Positions 31,861-41,627 of a DNA stretch of 64,000 bases are shown piece by piece. The notes beneath the pieces are model-generated. The model searched no databases. It saw nothing but the letters and a program-made list of their open reading frames with translations, and was not told the DNA's origin. Location: NCBI GenBank assembly GCA_001917125.1, contig MNTU01000037.1, positions 19,481 through 83,480 on the forward strand, written 5' to 3'. Origin of the DNA: Azospirillum sp. 47_25 (lineage in GTDB: Bacteria; Pseudomonadota; Alphaproteobacteria; RF32; CAG-239). A program made the translations under genes and the position numbers. Positions within the stretch are counted from its first letter, which is position 1. Every line of letters starts with the position of its first letter.

Positions 31861-31982
31861 AAGCCTCCCGCCCCAAAAAAGTTTAACATAACTAATAAAG
31901 TACGGGTGCTGCGAAGTTGGTTTTCGACGACATGTACAAATAGCTACATTAGGAAAAAACCAACAAGCATGACCCTATTTTA

Positions 31983-32666
31983 TTAGAGATTTGAAATGTC
32001 GACTTTAATGCCAACACCCATAGTACTCGACAAAGAAATCTTCTTCATATAAGTACCTTTGGCGCCTTGCGGTTTAGCTTTCTGAATAGCTTCGATGAAA
32101 GCTTTGGCGTTTTCATAAATCTGCTCTTCGCTGAAAGAGGCTTTACCGATACCGGCATGAACAATACCGTTCTTTTCGACACGGAACTGAACTTCACCGG
32201 CCTTGGCGTTCTTTACTGCATTGGCAACATCGGCGGTAACAGTACCCAGTTTCGGGTTCGGCATCAGGCCTTTCGGACCCAAAACGCGGGCTACGCGGCC
32301 GGCCATACCCATCATATCCGGGGTAGCGATGCAGCGGTCGAAATCAACTTTGCCTGCCATAATGGAATCAACCAGATTTTCTGCTCCGACAATATCGGCA
32401 CCGGCAGCTTTTGCTTCATCAGCTTTTTCACCTTGAGCAAAAACGGCAACGCGTACTTTTTTGCCCGAACCGTTCGGCAGGGCGCAAACGCCGCGAACCA
32501 TCTGGTCGGCATATTTCGGATCAACACCGAGGTTGATTGCAACATCAATTGTTTCGTCAAATTTGGCGGTAGCGTTTTCTTTAACGATTTTAACAGCTTC
32601 TTTCAGAGCATAAGCCTGATCTTTGTTTACTGTCTTATAAGCGTTTACGATTCTTTTTCCGGACAT
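31983..32666 (-). CDS. rplA: 50S ribosomal protein L1
   Basis: 227 residues, full length. The conserved central [16 protein letters not shown] and the [15 protein letters not shown] segment are clear. It starts 4 bp after rplK with GGAG upstream. It binds 23S rRNA at the E-site stalk and, in known species, represses its own operon. Confidence 0.98.
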   Translation of the reverse strand: MSGKRIVNAYKTVNKDQAYALKEAVKIVKENATAKFDETIDVAINLGVDPKYADQMVRGVCALPNGSGKKVRVAVFAQGEKADEAKAAGADIVGAENLVDSIMAGKVDFDRCIATPDMMGMAGRVARVLGPKGLMPNPKLGTVTADVANAVKNAKAGEVQFRVEKNGIVHAGIGKASFSEEQIYENAKAFIEAIQKAKPQGAKGTYMKKISLSSTMGVGIKVDISNL

Positions 32667-32670
32667 TGTC

Positions 32671-33108
32671 TTACTCCACTACCTTGATACCCATAGAAAC
32701 AGCCTGACCTTTAACCATATTCATGGCAGATTCGACTGTCGAGCAGTTCAAATCCGGCATTTTGGTTTCGGCGATTTCTTTAACCTGGGCCATTGTAATC
32801 TGACCGGCAAAAGATTTGCCCGGTTCTTTCGAAGCGGATTTAACATTGGCAGCTTTCTTAATCAGATAAGAAACCGGCGGCAGTTTGGTTTCGAAAGTGA
32901 AAGACTTGTCTTCATAAGCGGTAATAACAACCGGAACAGGAACACCCGGTTCCATTTTCTGAGTTGCGGCGTTAAACGCTTTGCAGAATTCCATAATATT
33001 TAAGCCTTTTTGGCCCAGAGCCGGACCAACCGGCGGAGAAGGGTTAGCCTTTCCGGCGGGGATTTGCAGCTTAATCAATCCTAAAATTTTCTTTTTGGAC
33101 TTAGCCAT
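32671..33108 (-). CDS. rplK: 50S ribosomal protein L11
   Basis: 145 residues. The N-terminal [20 protein letters not shown] and the C-terminal rRNA-binding domain ([20 protein letters not shown]) are diagnostic. It heads rplK-rplA-(leader)-rplJ-rplL-rpoB-rpoC here. The 300-bp gap before it, and an intervening mscL with its own terminator-like hairpin, imply a promoter in that gap. Confidence 0.98.
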   Translation of the reverse strand: MAKSKKKILGLIKLQIPAGKANPSPPVGPALGQKGLNIMEFCKAFNAATQKMEPGVPVPVVITAYEDKSFTFETKLPPVSYLIKKAANVKSASKEPGKSFAGQITMAQVKEIAETKMPDLNCSTVESAMNMVKGQAVSMGIKVVE

Positions 33109-33384
33109 TTCAATACCTCTTGTTAGGTTTCGTGGTAATCAAGACCAATGGCTCATCTCCCACGAAATTAAATTAAAACCTTCAAAGCAATGCTTTGATT
33201 TGCAAACCGCTGCCCGCAACATTACCGGCCGACGTTACGCCTTCCGGACAATCCGCGATTCGGCGCGATTCGCACTCCTGAAAGACAGATTCCTCCTTTT
33301 CAAGAGTCGCCTCTGTATATCACATTCTTTTCATTTTGCAAGTATTTTTTCGGCAATTTGAGTCAAAAAGAATCAAATCTCCGG

Positions 33385-33410
33385 CAAAGGCCCTCCGAAG
33401 AGAACCTTTG
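33385..33410 (-). terminator. UUCG-loop hairpin after mscL
   Basis: On the minus strand CAAAGGTTCTC-TTCG-GAGGGCCTTTG folds into a stem capped by a stable TTCG loop a few bases after the mscL stop, with a T-rich stretch further on. The rest of the 33109-33412 gap shows no gene and should hold the rplK promoter. Confidence 0.6.
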
Positions 33411-33412
33411 TT

Positions 33413-33898
33413 TTACTTGCCCAGTTCAGACGTACAATGCGGACAGCGCGTTGCCTTAACCGGAATTTCCTCGCAGCAATACGGACAAGCCTTGGTCGTC
33501 GGTGCTTTTTTCGCCTCTTCGGCAGCTTCCTGCTTCAGCATTTTGGCCTGCAATTCGTTAATCGCCTTAATTAAAACAAACACGGCAAACGCTACAATCG
33601 TAAAGCTGATGACGGCATTCAAAAAATTACCCAAATTCAGAGTAATTGCACCGGCATCGGTCGCCTGAGCCAAAGACACGTACGGCCCGGCAAAATCCGG
33701 TCCTTTTTTAAGCACGACAAACAAATTGGTAAAATCCACCTTACCCAGCAACAAACCGATCGGCGGCATAATGATATCCTTAACCAGAGAGTCGACGATT
33801 TTTCCGAAAGCCGCCCCGATGATAATACCGACGGCCATATCAATAACATTGCCGCGCATGGCAAATTTTTTGAATTCATTAAAAAAATTTCTAAACAT
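33413..33898 (-). CDS. mscL: large-conductance mechanosensitive channel with zinc-ribbon tail
   Basis: A stretch-gated inner-membrane pore of 161 residues that releases solutes on osmotic downshock. The MscL signature [20 protein letters not shown] is at residues 13-32, the periplasmic loop is in the middle, and the second membrane segment is [16 protein letters not shown]. Instead of the usual short helical end it finishes in [20 protein letters not shown], a four-Cys zinc ribbon. The gene is placed between nusG and rplK, which are normally adjacent, and is flanked by terminators on both sides. Confidence 0.95.
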   Translation of the reverse strand: MFRNFFNEFKKFAMRGNVIDMAVGIIIGAAFGKIVDSLVKDIIMPPIGLLLGKVDFTNLFVVLKKGPDFAGPYVSLAQATDAGAITLNLGNFLNAVISFTIVAFAVFVLIKAINELQAKMLKQEAAEEAKKAPTTKACPYCCEEIPVKATRCPHCTSELGK

Positions 33899-33998
33899 CC
33901 TGCCTCCTTTTCTGATGATGAAATCAATATAAAGCGTTTCCCCTAAAAAGCAATCACATAAATAAAATCTGGTGGAAAAACAATCGGAAAGATTAAAA

Positions 33999-34036
33999 GA
34001 AAAGCGCCTCTTGCACTTGCGGCAACGGCGCTTTTT
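33999..34036 (-). terminator. intrinsic terminator after nusG
   Basis: AAAGCGCC (34001-34008) pairs with GGCGC (34027-34031); on the minus strand the T-rich tail follows. It ends the secE-nusG transcript ahead of mscL. Confidence 0.75.
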
Positions 34037-34060
34037 AACAACAAAGACAGTTGAAAATGT

Positions 34061-34591
34061 CTAAACTTTTTCCACCTGGTTGAATTCAAGTTCTACCGGC
34101 GTACTGCGACCGAAAATGGAAACCGAAACCTTCAGACGGCTCTTCTCGGTATCAACTTCTTCGACCAAACCGATAAAGGAAGCAAACGGACCGTCGTTAA
34201 CGCGAACCTGCTCGCCGACTTCGTAAGCCACCAGAGTCTGCGGACGCTGAACTCCCTCTTCCATCTGTGTCATAATACGGTTGGCTTCGGCTTCGCTGAT
34301 CGGCTGCGGCTTGTTGCGGCTGCCCAGAAAACCGGTTACCCGCGGCGTATTTTTAACCACATGCCAGCTTTCATCGGTCATTTCCATTTTAATCAGAATA
34401 TAACCGGGGAAGAACTTGCGCTCGGTATTGACCTTGGAACCTTTGCGAACCTCAACGACATCTTCGGTCGGAACGATGACATCAAGAATTTTATCTTCCA
34501 TTTTTTTCAAAACAGCCTGCTCTTTAATCGATTCGGCTACCTTTTTCTCCGAACCGGAGTAAACATGAAGAACATACCAACGTGCAGACAT
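34061..34591 (-). CDS. nusG: transcription termination/antitermination factor NusG
   Basis: 176 residues, the typical size. N-terminal NGN domain ([30 protein letters not shown]) binds the polymerase clamp; C-terminal KOW domain ([20 protein letters not shown]) contacts Rho or S10. I start at the ATG at 34591 with GGGAG upstream, rather than a longer frame that runs into secE. It is 4 bp after secE. Confidence 0.97.
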   Translation of the reverse strand: MSARWYVLHVYSGSEKKVAESIKEQAVLKKMEDKILDVIVPTEDVVEVRKGSKVNTERKFFPGYILIKMEMTDESWHVVKNTPRVTGFLGSRNKPQPISEAEANRIMTQMEEGVQRPQTLVAYEVGEQVRVNDGPFASFIGLVEEVDTEKSRLKVSVSIFGRSTPVELEFNQVEKV

Positions 34592-34595
34592 CTGA

Positions 34596-34793
34596 CTAAG
34601 CTCCCAGACCAAAGATTAACTTAACGACCCAACCAAAAATTTGATCAACAAAGAAGAAAAAAGTTGCGGCAATCGCGACCAGCACAATCACCATAATCGA
34701 CGTACGGACAACTTCCTTGCGGGTCGGCCAGGTAACTTTTTTAACTTCTTGCTTTACTTGTCTAAAAAACTGTATCGGACTGATTTTTGCCAT
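34596..34793 (-). CDS. secE: preprotein translocase subunit SecE
   Basis: 65 residues with one C-terminal membrane helix ([20 protein letters not shown]) after the amphipathic [20 protein letters not shown] segment that is typical of the family. It is essential for the SecYEG channel. tRNA-Trp, which usually lies directly upstream in related genomes, is 27 kb away here. Confidence 0.96.
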   Translation of the reverse strand: MAKISPIQFFRQVKQEVKKVTWPTRKEVVRTSIMVIVLVAIAATFFFFVDQIFGWVVKLIFGLGA

Positions 34794-35002
34794 GGATCCT
34801 ATCCATTAAAAAAATTTAAAACATATCTCTGCTTTTCAGGGCAGAGAAAAGGCAGAACACACGCGCGCGGACAGACTGAAACAATCCGCTTAATGCGTCC
34901 TAACTTAATGCCGCAAACATATTAAATTATTTTTCATCTGTCAATAACTATATTCTTTGTCCGCCCAAATAATCTCGGCAAACCGGCAACAACTGCCTGT
35001 AT

Positions 35003-37486
35003 TTATTTCAAATACCTCCCCGTTTTGCTCGCCGGACAGTTAACCATATCCTCGGGCGTACCCGAAAAAACCACTTCTCCCCCCAGCTTGCCGCCTTCGG
35101 GCCCCATGTCGATAACATAATCGGCATTTCTGATAACGTCCAAATCATGCTCAATAACAATAATCGTCGCGCGATTGTCTATCAGTTTCTGGAAAACGTT
35201 AATCAAAACCTTAACATCCAGCGGATGCAGACCGATGGTCGGCTCATCAAACACGAAAATGCTGTCTTCCTGCCGGCGTCCCATTTCCGAAGCCAGCTTC
35301 AAACGCTGGGCTTCCCCGCCGGAAAGACTTGGCGTGGCTTCGCCGAGCGTCAAATATCCCAGTCCCAGGTCTTTCAGCGTTTGCAGACGCTGCCGGACAA
35401 CTTTTAAATCCTTGCAGGCCTCAAGCGCATGATTAACATCCATCGCCATAATTTCAGACAGAGAAAACATTTCTTGTGACTTTGCGACATACTTGATGCC
35501 TTCGGCTTCCTTGGCATATCTTGAACCGCGGCAGTCGGGACACGGCACTTCCACATCCGGCAGAAATTGCACGTCAAGGCTGACGGTTCCGTTGCCGTCG
35601 CAAACTGGACAGCGCAATTTTCCCGTATTATACGAAAAGTCTCCCGCACCATATCCGCATCGTTTGGCATCCGGCGTTCTGGCAAACGCCTTGCGCAACT
35701 CGTCATGAACATTCGCATAAGTAGCCACCGTTGAGCGGATATTCATGCCGATCGGCGTGGAATCTATCAGCTTGATTTGCCTGATGCCGTCAGCCTGAAC
35801 CGTTTTGATATGCGGCGGCAGCTTGTCCGCACACAACTGTGCTTTCAGAGCCGGAACAAGGCTCTCCAGAATGAGTGTCGTTTTTCCCGAACCCGACACC
35901 CCGGTAACAACCGTCAGCCGCCCTTTGGGTATTCTAACCTCTAACGGTTTGACCGTATGAACAGCGCCTGTTGCCAAAACAATTTCGCCGTTTTCAAAAA
36001 CATCGGTCCCCCTGACCGGCGGACGGATACGCTCGCCGCGCCTGCTCAAAAACGCACCGATCTGCGAAATTCGATTATTCTTTATCTCGGCAATCGTGCC
36101 TTGGGCAATAACCTCTCCGCCGTCGGCACCCGATTTCGGCCCCATTTCAATCAGCCAGTCCGCTTCCGCTAAAATTTCCGTATCATGATCAACCAGCAAA
36201 ACAGAATTTCCGTCAGCCACAAGATCATGCATAACCGTTTTAAGACCCTCAATGTTAGCCGGATGCAGCCCTATCGACGGCTCATCCAGAACATACAAAA
36301 CCCCCGTCGTCCGATTGCGAACCGCGCGGGACAGCTGCATTCGCTGCCTCTCTCCGGTGGAAAGAGTTGACGACGCCCGATCCAGTGACAGATAGCCGAG
36401 CCCCAAATCGAGCAAGCGTCTGGCCGCCGACACAAAAGATTCGGAAATGGCTTCAGCCATCGGCCGCATCTCCGCCGGCAGAGCCGCCGGTACGCCTTTG
36501 ACCCAGTCCGATAATTCCGACAGCGTCATCCGGCAGACCTCGTCCAATGAAATTCCCCGCAGCTTAGGCGCCCGAGCCCGGGCAGAAAGTCTGGTACCGT
36601 GGCAATCGGGGCAAACGTCTTCTTTCAAAAACTTTTCAACCCGTTTCATGCCTTTCTCGTCTTTAACTTTAGCCAGCGCATTTTCTACGGTATATACCGC
36701 ATTGTAATAGGTAAAATCGAGCTCCCCCGCCTGATTGGAACTTTTGGCCTTGTAAAGAATATGTTTCTTCTCTGCCGGACCATGAAAAACAATTTCTTTT
36801 TCCCGCTCCGTCAAATCTTTAAACGGCACATTGGTCCTGACCCCCATCGCCCGGCAGACGTCCGTCATCAGCGACCACATCAGTGAATTCCACGGAGCAA
36901 CCGCCCCTTGGTCAATCGTCAGATTCTCATCGGGAACCAACGTCGTTTCGTCAACCGTCCGGATTGTGCCGACACCGCCGCAGGTCTCACAAGCCCCCTG
37001 ACTGTTAAAAGCCAGTTCTTCGGCTCCGGGAGCATAAAAACGCACGCCGCAGACCGGACAAACAAGCTCTTTCTCCGCCGCAACCGCCAAAGTCGGCTCC
37101 AGATAATGCCCGTTCGGGCAACGGTGACAGGCCAGCCGGGAATACATAAGCCGCAAACTGTTCAACAGCTCCGTACCTGTCCCGAATGTACTCCTAATTC
37201 CGGGAACGCCCGGTCTCTGATGAAGGGCCAGTGCCGCCGGAACATGCAAAATTTCATCAACCAGAGCTTTCGGAGCCTGCGTCATACGCCGTCTGGTATA
37301 AGTTGACAGCGCCTCCAAATAACGACGGGACCCCTCGGCATATAAAACGCCCAAAGCCAAAGACGATTTCCCGGAACCGGAAATTCCCGCAATTCCCACA
37401 ATTTGATTTAGCGGAACATCCACATTGATATTCTTTAAATTATGCACTCGCGCGCCGCGTACTTTTATTGCATTTACGACATTCAT
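35003..37486 (-). CDS. UvrA-like ABC ATPase (short UvrA paralogue)
   Basis: An excinuclease UvrA homologue of 827 residues with two ABC halves: Walker A motifs GISGSGKSSLA and GVSGSGKTTLI, ABC signatures LSTGERQRMQL and LSGGEAQRLKL, and Cys clusters CPVCGVRFYAPG/CETCGG and CPVCDGNG/CPDCRGS. It is about 110 residues shorter than canonical UvrA. Such short paralogues have been linked to antibiotic or DNA-damage tolerance rather than core repair; that is inference here. I use the ATG at 37486 preceded by GGCGGG; a TTG five codons upstream is the alternative. Confidence 0.88.
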   Translation of the reverse strand: MNVVNAIKVRGARVHNLKNINVDVPLNQIVGIAGISGSGKSSLALGVLYAEGSRRYLEALSTYTRRRMTQAPKALVDEILHVPAALALHQRPGVPGIRSTFGTGTELLNSLRLMYSRLACHRCPNGHYLEPTLAVAAEKELVCPVCGVRFYAPGAEELAFNSQGACETCGGVGTIRTVDETTLVPDENLTIDQGAVAPWNSLMWSLMTDVCRAMGVRTNVPFKDLTEREKEIVFHGPAEKKHILYKAKSSNQAGELDFTYYNAVYTVENALAKVKDEKGMKRVEKFLKEDVCPDCHGTRLSARARAPKLRGISLDEVCRMTLSELSDWVKGVPAALPAEMRPMAEAISESFVSAARRLLDLGLGYLSLDRASSTLSTGERQRMQLSRAVRNRTTGVLYVLDEPSIGLHPANIEGLKTVMHDLVADGNSVLLVDHDTEILAEADWLIEMGPKSGADGGEVIAQGTIAEIKNNRISQIGAFLSRRGERIRPPVRGTDVFENGEIVLATGAVHTVKPLEVRIPKGRLTVVTGVSGSGKTTLILESLVPALKAQLCADKLPPHIKTVQADGIRQIKLIDSTPIGMNIRSTVATYANVHDELRKAFARTPDAKRCGYGAGDFSYNTGKLRCPVCDGNGTVSLDVQFLPDVEVPCPDCRGSRYAKEAEGIKYVAKSQEMFSLSEIMAMDVNHALEACKDLKVVRQRLQTLKDLGLGYLTLGEATPSLSGGEAQRLKLASEMGRRQEDSIFVFDEPTIGLHPLDVKVLINVFQKLIDNRATIIVIEHDLDVIRNADYVIDMGPEGGKLGGEVVFSGTPEDMVNCPASKTGRYLK

Positions 37487-37765
37487 CTTATTGCCCGCCA
37501 ATTTTATCCCGGCTTAAATTTGTCTTCTGTTTTGCCGGAACCACTTTAACACGCCCCTGCCGGACAAACAAGCCCCTTTGCATCATTCCTGAGCATTCTA
37601 TAAGCAAGACATTAAATCACCAAAAAATATTCCTGAAAAGCTCTGCGATTTAATACTTGTATATTTCTATTATACTTCTTTAATTCGTAACTTAACCGTC
37701 TCTTGATTTTGTCTAAATTTTGTGCTAATCTATATAAAGTTAACATACCGCCTTAAGAGGATAAC

Positions 37766-38500
37766 ATGAAAATAAAAAGCCTATACAGCAAACTCTTTCA
37801 GAAAATTTCTAAAAAAGCAAAAGCAGAACCGACCACCGAAAAAGAAAAGCCGGCTCCCATAAACCCTGATGAAGACTTTGAAATTCACAATTATGGCGAA
37901 GGACTGAACTTGGGGAAAAAAGCTTTGCTGACATCTCCTGAGAGGGTAAAAGCCTTCGTCGGCGGCATAAGTAAAGGCATCACGTTTAACAGTAATCCCA
38001 AACTGGTTTACACGGAACTTACGGCTGACGGACAGCCTGACCATCCGGCATGGCTTTTTGATATTAACGGCAAAAGCGGAACATATCAGATGTATATAGA
38101 TATTTTTCCGAAAAGAGGCGGCGCCTGCGCTTATAACTGTGTCGGATTTTCCAGTGGTCATTTTAAACAGATTCCCGTGGAAGACAATCTGAAGATAAAA
38201 GATATGTCTAGCATGAAACGTACCCGTGTTACCCCTGAACCGTCTCTGGGACAAGATACTTTTTCCGAAGAAACCTTTGACGGAGAAGTTAAGGTTTATG
38301 CGACCAAAGGCGGACGCTTGGAATGCATCGGAAGCAGCCTGGCTGAATATCACGAATACGTTTCTTCAATTGGCGACGTCACCTTGTTCAAAACCGGGCC
38401 GGAACGTTTCATCGCTAAAAAAACGGCTCTCCCGGAAAATAAATCTACATCAGTAAAGCCAGAAATTCTTTTAAACAACATCAAAACAAATATCAGATAG
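37766..38500 (+). CDS. hypothetical protein
   Basis: 244 residues, not recognised. The N-terminus is Lys-rich (KSLYSKLFQKISKKAKAEP) with a Pro/Glu linker, followed by a compact-looking region with SGTYQMYIDIFPKRGGACAY. No signal peptide or membrane segment is seen. It has a clear ribosome site (AAGAGGATAAC) and, just upstream, a plausible TATAAA -10. It is convergent with the HAD gene. Base composition resembles the core rather than the island. Confidence 0.7.
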   Translation: MKIKSLYSKLFQKISKKAKAEPTTEKEKPAPINPDEDFEIHNYGEGLNLGKKALLTSPERVKAFVGGISKGITFNSNPKLVYTELTADGQPDHPAWLFDINGKSGTYQMYIDIFPKRGGACAYNCVGFSSGHFKQIPVEDNLKIKDMSSMKRTRVTPEPSLGQDTFSEETFDGEVKVYATKGGRLECIGSSLAEYHEYVSSIGDVTLFKTGPERFIAKKTALPENKSTSVKPEILLNNIKTNIR

Positions 38501-38546
38501 CCACAAAGTTAAAACAAGCGTTTTTAATAATAGGCGGTAATCATAA

Positions 38547-39341
38547 CTATTTGTTTTTGAGCCTGTGTTTCAACAAGCCGGCCAAAATGCCGGAAATTGG
38601 TTTTCCTAATCGATCATTATTATGTTTATCAATGATACCGATAGCTTTTATGAGCTTATCAATACCACCGGGATAAGTTGCATCAAAAGTAATACAGCGG
38701 CAGCCGATATTTTTAGCCAAATCCCTATCTGCCTTACCGTCACCGATAACGAGACAGTCTTCAGGTGGCGGAGGATTACCGTCAAACATGGCAACAAATG
38801 CACCGCGGTGCGGCTTTTCGCGCAACTTAAGCTGTGCCGCATTTTCATTGGGATGGATTTTAGGCGAACCGTATATTTTATCAAAAAAAGGCGTTAAATT
38901 AAAATGATCTAACTCCTGCTCCAAATATTCAGGACTTTTACTGGAAATTATATGCAGCCTGACTTCATTCTTCTGACAGTAGCTGAGTAAGGTCAAAGCC
39001 CCTTCAACCAAACTGGCATCCCGAATGTGATTTTGTTCAATATAGTTATAAAACGTATCGTGAGCCAAAGACATGGTCTCTTCCATTTGCTTTTGGTTCA
39101 AGGTGCGCAAACCCTTTTTGGTTTGAAGGCTATAGGGTTCACCGGCAGCAAAAGTTTCACCGCAAAGCATATATCCGAAAATTTCGCTTTTAGGCTTTCC
39201 TCCTGTAGCTTTTTTGATTTCTGCTGCAGTTTTACGGGGCATATTTAAACTGTCAAAGACACAATCATATGCATTTTTGGTCGTGGACAGAGTATGCAAC
39301 AACGTTTCATCCAAATCGCAAAGTAAGTGTTTAATCGTCAT
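38547..39341 (-). CDS. HAD-superfamily hydrolase
   Basis: 264 residues with HAD motif I CDLDETLLHT (nucleophile Asp at about residue 9), motif II near IISSKSPEYL and motif IV VIGDGKADRDLAKNIG. It is a predicted phosphatase with a C1-type helical cap between motifs I and II. It lies 40 bp downstream of murQ on the same strand, so a role on a sugar phosphate is possible but not shown. Confidence 0.88.
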   Translation of the reverse strand: MTIKHLLCDLDETLLHTLSTTKNAYDCVFDSLNMPRKTAAEIKKATGGKPKSEIFGYMLCGETFAAGEPYSLQTKKGLRTLNQKQMEETMSLAHDTFYNYIEQNHIRDASLVEGALTLLSYCQKNEVRLHIISSKSPEYLEQELDHFNLTPFFDKIYGSPKIHPNENAAQLKLREKPHRGAFVAMFDGNPPPPEDCLVIGDGKADRDLAKNIGCRCITFDATYPGGIDKLIKAIGIIDKHNNDRLGKPISGILAGLLKHRLKNK

Positions 39342-39381
39342 AAAATTTTCCCTTTGACCCGAAAATCATTATTAACCTTGT

Positions 39382-40269
39382 TCAGGAAATGATTTTGCGG
39401 AGAATTCCGTTATTTTGCTCCAATAGTCGTTCCGCTTCGATTTTGGAAACCGGCTTAACCGCCATAACACAGGCCGTTTTAACCTTATGTCCTGAAGCCT
39501 CAATATAATCGGCCGCTTTTTCATATGGAATACGCGCAATTTCAGAAACAATGCGAATACCGCGATCAACCAGCTTTTGATTCATCATACGAACATCAAT
39601 CATATAATTTTCATAAACTTTTCCGATACGGATCATCGCACCGGTAGAAAGCATGTTAAGAATCATCTTTTGGGCTGTGCCGGATTTCATCCGCGAGGAA
39701 CCGGCAATGGGTTCTTCGCCGACGACCGGATTGATAAAGATATCGGCAAAAGCCTTTAGTTTGGCTTCAGGATTTGAACTGATACCGACAGTTTTGCAAC
39801 CGCGTTTTTGCGCTTCTTCTAAAACAGTCAGAACATAACGCGGCCCGCCGTTGGCGGAAATACCGACAACAACGTCATCAGGGGTAGGATTGAAGGCATT
39901 TAAATCTGCAAGTGCCAAATCGGCATTGTCTTCGGAATTTTCAACCGAAAAACGCAGAGCCCGGTCTCCGCCTGCGATAAAACCGTTGACCATACCATGC
40001 TCGACACCGAAAGTCGGCCAGCACTCTGATGCGTCAAGCACTCCCAGACGCCCGCTGGTACCGGCACCAAAATACGCCAGCCGGCCGCCTTTTCTGAAAG
40101 CTTCCGCAATAACTTCAATTGCATCACCGATTTGAGGCAGAGCTTTTTCAACCGCCAAAGCCACTTTTTTGTCTTCATTATTAAGCGTCTTGGCAATTTG
40201 CCAAGAATCCATCAAATCTATATTGACGGTTTCCGGGTTTCTTTTTTCGGTCAGTGCAAGTTTATTCAT
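39382..40269 (-). CDS. murQ: N-acetylmuramic acid 6-phosphate etherase
   Basis: Cleaves the lactyl ether of MurNAc-6-phosphate in cell-wall recycling; 295 residues. The SIS-domain motif FGAGTSGRLGVLDASECWPT and the later GSSRMKSGTAQKM are diagnostic. It is followed by a HAD phosphatase gene. The partners anmK or murK are not in the window. The upstream gap has TTGTAC-TGATT-GTACAA (40390-40406), a symmetric element that could be a regulator site. Confidence 0.96.
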   Translation of the reverse strand: MNKLALTEKRNPETVNIDLMDSWQIAKTLNNEDKKVALAVEKALPQIGDAIEVIAEAFRKGGRLAYFGAGTSGRLGVLDASECWPTFGVEHGMVNGFIAGGDRALRFSVENSEDNADLALADLNAFNPTPDDVVVGISANGGPRYVLTVLEEAQKRGCKTVGISSNPEAKLKAFADIFINPVVGEEPIAGSSRMKSGTAQKMILNMLSTGAMIRIGKVYENYMIDVRMMNQKLVDRGIRIVSEIARIPYEKAADYIEASGHKVKTACVMAVKPVSKIEAERLLEQNNGILRKIIS

Positions 40270-40389
40270 ATCAATTTTCCTCCGATATATAAAAAAGATA
40301 AATTCAATTGATTAAAAAACATATAAAAAATTGCACATCGGAATTTATAATATTAAAAACTTTCCTAACCTTTCTATACGCAGAACAAA

Positions 40390-40406
40390 TTGTACTGATT
40401 GTACAA
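40390..40406. promoter_or_regulatory. short inverted repeat upstream of murQ
   Basis: TTGTAC and GTACAA separated by five bases, in the divergent AT-rich gap between murQ (minus) and a small island gene (plus). The remainder of this 236-bp gap has no gene. Role as an operator is a guess. Confidence 0.3.
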
Positions 40407-40505
40407 AATTTGCAAAAAAAATTATCTGGACAGCTATATGGGAATATGATATGTTTATAGCATATTAATTATAGATATCTGAATTATTAACTAAAAAATA
40501 AAATT

Positions 40506-40823
40506 ATGTTTACACCACACGATTGGAGAAACGGAGCTGATTACTCTGACGAAGCTTATGAAAGCTTCCATAATACTTTTGAAACATGTGATACATTTGG
40601 AAAGTTTCTCAAAATCCTTTTCATTGTAATTGCCTGTTCTTTGGCAATATGCTTAATTATATGGCAATGGGAAAATATTACAGAAATCTGTAACAGATTG
40701 TACAATTTCATTATGTCCAAGCAAAAAATAAAAGAAATAGTTATTGCAATTGCTTTAGGAGTTCCATTCATCATTACATTAAGCATACCGTATATAATTT
40801 ATATGCGACATAAAAATAAATAA
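40506..40823 (+). CDS. small predicted membrane protein
   Basis: 105 residues, not recognised. Two hydrophobic segments at about residues 38-55 (ILFIVIACSLAICLIIWQW) and 78-98 (IVIAIALGVPFIITLSIPYI) predict a two-pass membrane protein with an acidic N-terminus. No ribosome site is obvious before the ATG. It is AT-rich like the island that follows and is closed by a strong terminator, which supports it as a real transcript. Confidence 0.5.
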   Translation: MFTPHDWRNGADYSDEAYESFHNTFETCDTFGKFLKILFIVIACSLAICLIIWQWENITEICNRLYNFIMSKQKIKEIVIAIALGVPFIITLSIPYIIYMRHKNK

Positions 40824-40833
40824 CCATTTATCC

Positions 40834-40864
40834 CCTTGGAACAAGATGTTCCAAGGTTTTTTTT
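40834..40864 (+). terminator. intrinsic terminator
   Basis: Perfect 10-bp stem CCTTGGAACA / TGTTCCAAGG with AGA loop and eight T, directly after the small membrane-protein gene. Confidence 0.9.
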
Positions 40865-40978
40865 GCCCAAATTTATTCTGACCAATGATACTAACTATTT
40901 GATTCTGAGTGAACTCCAATATCGGCTTAGAATCAAAACATAAAGACCTGCGATTCCTCGCAAACCCTTTGTTTCCTT

Positions 40979-40990
40979 TGGCAGGGGCAG
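40979..40990 (-). repeat. possible outermost partial att copy
   Basis: TGGCAGGGGCAG matches the last 12 bases of tRNA-Trp (with CCA). It sits at the edge of an unusually GC-rich stretch (40940-41100) that also contains the perfect hairpin GAACTCAC-TTCCCC-GTGAGTTC and no convincing gene. Short enough to be chance, so low confidence. Confidence 0.35.
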
Positions 40991-41120
40991 ACAATTGGCT
41001 GCGCTGTCGCTCCGCCGCTTCGTCGTCGCAAGAACGGTGATACTTCCGTCTCGCCCGGCTCCTTCTTGTCGAACTCACTTCCCCGTGAGTTCTCATCAAT
41101 TTCCCTAAAAGCCAATAAAA

Positions 41121-41140
41121 AACCGCCCTAACGGACGGTT
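41121..41140. terminator. terminator-like hairpin next to att copy
   Basis: AACCGCCCTAACGGACGGTT followed by T run, nearly identical to the hairpin at 44788-44807 next to another att copy. It occupies the place of the tRNA-Trp terminator relative to the tRNA end. Confidence 0.6.
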
Positions 41141-41146
41141 TTTTAT

Positions 41147-41175
41147 TGGCAGGGCACATAGTGCAATCCACGGAC
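41147..41175 (-). repeat. att-like copy of tRNA-Trp end, degenerate
   Basis: TGGCAGGG matches the tRNA 3' end, and the flank CAATCCACGGACT is shared with the copies at 42070 and 44812. The centre (CACATAGTG) differs. It marks the left end of a unit of about 0.9 kb carrying two small genes. Confidence 0.6.
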
Positions 41176-41252
41176 TTTTATATTTACTTACACCTAAAAA
41201 AATAATTTAAACAATTATTGATTTTAGCAGGAAACATTTCCTATATACTGCT

Positions 41253-41266
41253 TGATAGCGCTATCA
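41253..41266. promoter_or_regulatory. 14-bp perfect palindrome, candidate operator
   Basis: TGATAGCGCTATCA lies 31 bp before a small gene, just after a TATACT hexamer (41244-41249) that could be a -10. A repressor site is likely from position and symmetry; the binding protein is unknown. Confidence 0.45.
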
Positions 41267-41297
41267 TTGTGTTAAGAATTATAGAAAGGAAAATAAA

Positions 41298-41555
41298 ATG
41301 GCTAGTAAAGCAATTTCAACAATAGGTAAATATGCTGCTAAAAAAATTGGCAATAAAACTTTTGATAAAGCAATACAAAAAATAAGTGAACCATACGAAC
41401 GATTAAGACGTAAAGCGTTTGAAATAAAACCTCTTAATGTTGGTGAAAGAGAAACTATAAAATGTTTACAAAATCCACATAATAGTTCGAGTTATTGTAA
41501 ATCCGTTGGAAATACAGTTAGAAAGACCTACCATAAAACCGGAAAATACAAATAA
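41298..41555 (+). CDS. small basic hypothetical protein
   Basis: 85 residues, Lys/Arg-rich and predicted cytoplasmic (KAISTIGKYAAKKIGNKTFD; YCKSVGNTVRKTYHKTGKYK). Not recognised. A good ribosome site (AAAGGAAAATAAA), a palindrome at its promoter and a perfect terminator after it show that it is a real, probably regulated, single gene. Basic charge suggests nucleic-acid or membrane contact; no motif supports more. Confidence 0.65.
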   Translation: MASKAISTIGKYAAKKIGNKTFDKAIQKISEPYERLRRKAFEIKPLNVGERETIKCLQNPHNSSSYCKSVGNTVRKTYHKTGKYK

Positions 41556-41561
41556 CGCCTC

Positions 41562-41599
41562 AGTAAAGGCAATATTCTATATTGCCTTTACTATCTTTT
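41562..41599 (+). terminator. intrinsic terminator
   Basis: Perfect 14-bp stem AGTAAAGGCAATAT / ATATTGCCTTTACT with TCT loop and a T-rich tail. Confidence 0.88.
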
Positions 41600-41627
41600 C
41601 TAATTATCATTAAACAGCGAGGTTTTA

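Noticed and set aside
40779..41171. 130-codon minus-strand open frame in the GC-rich stretch
   Set aside because: It runs through a terminator, an att copy and the opposite side of a gene, has no ribosome site and its sequence is Arg/Ser-biased.
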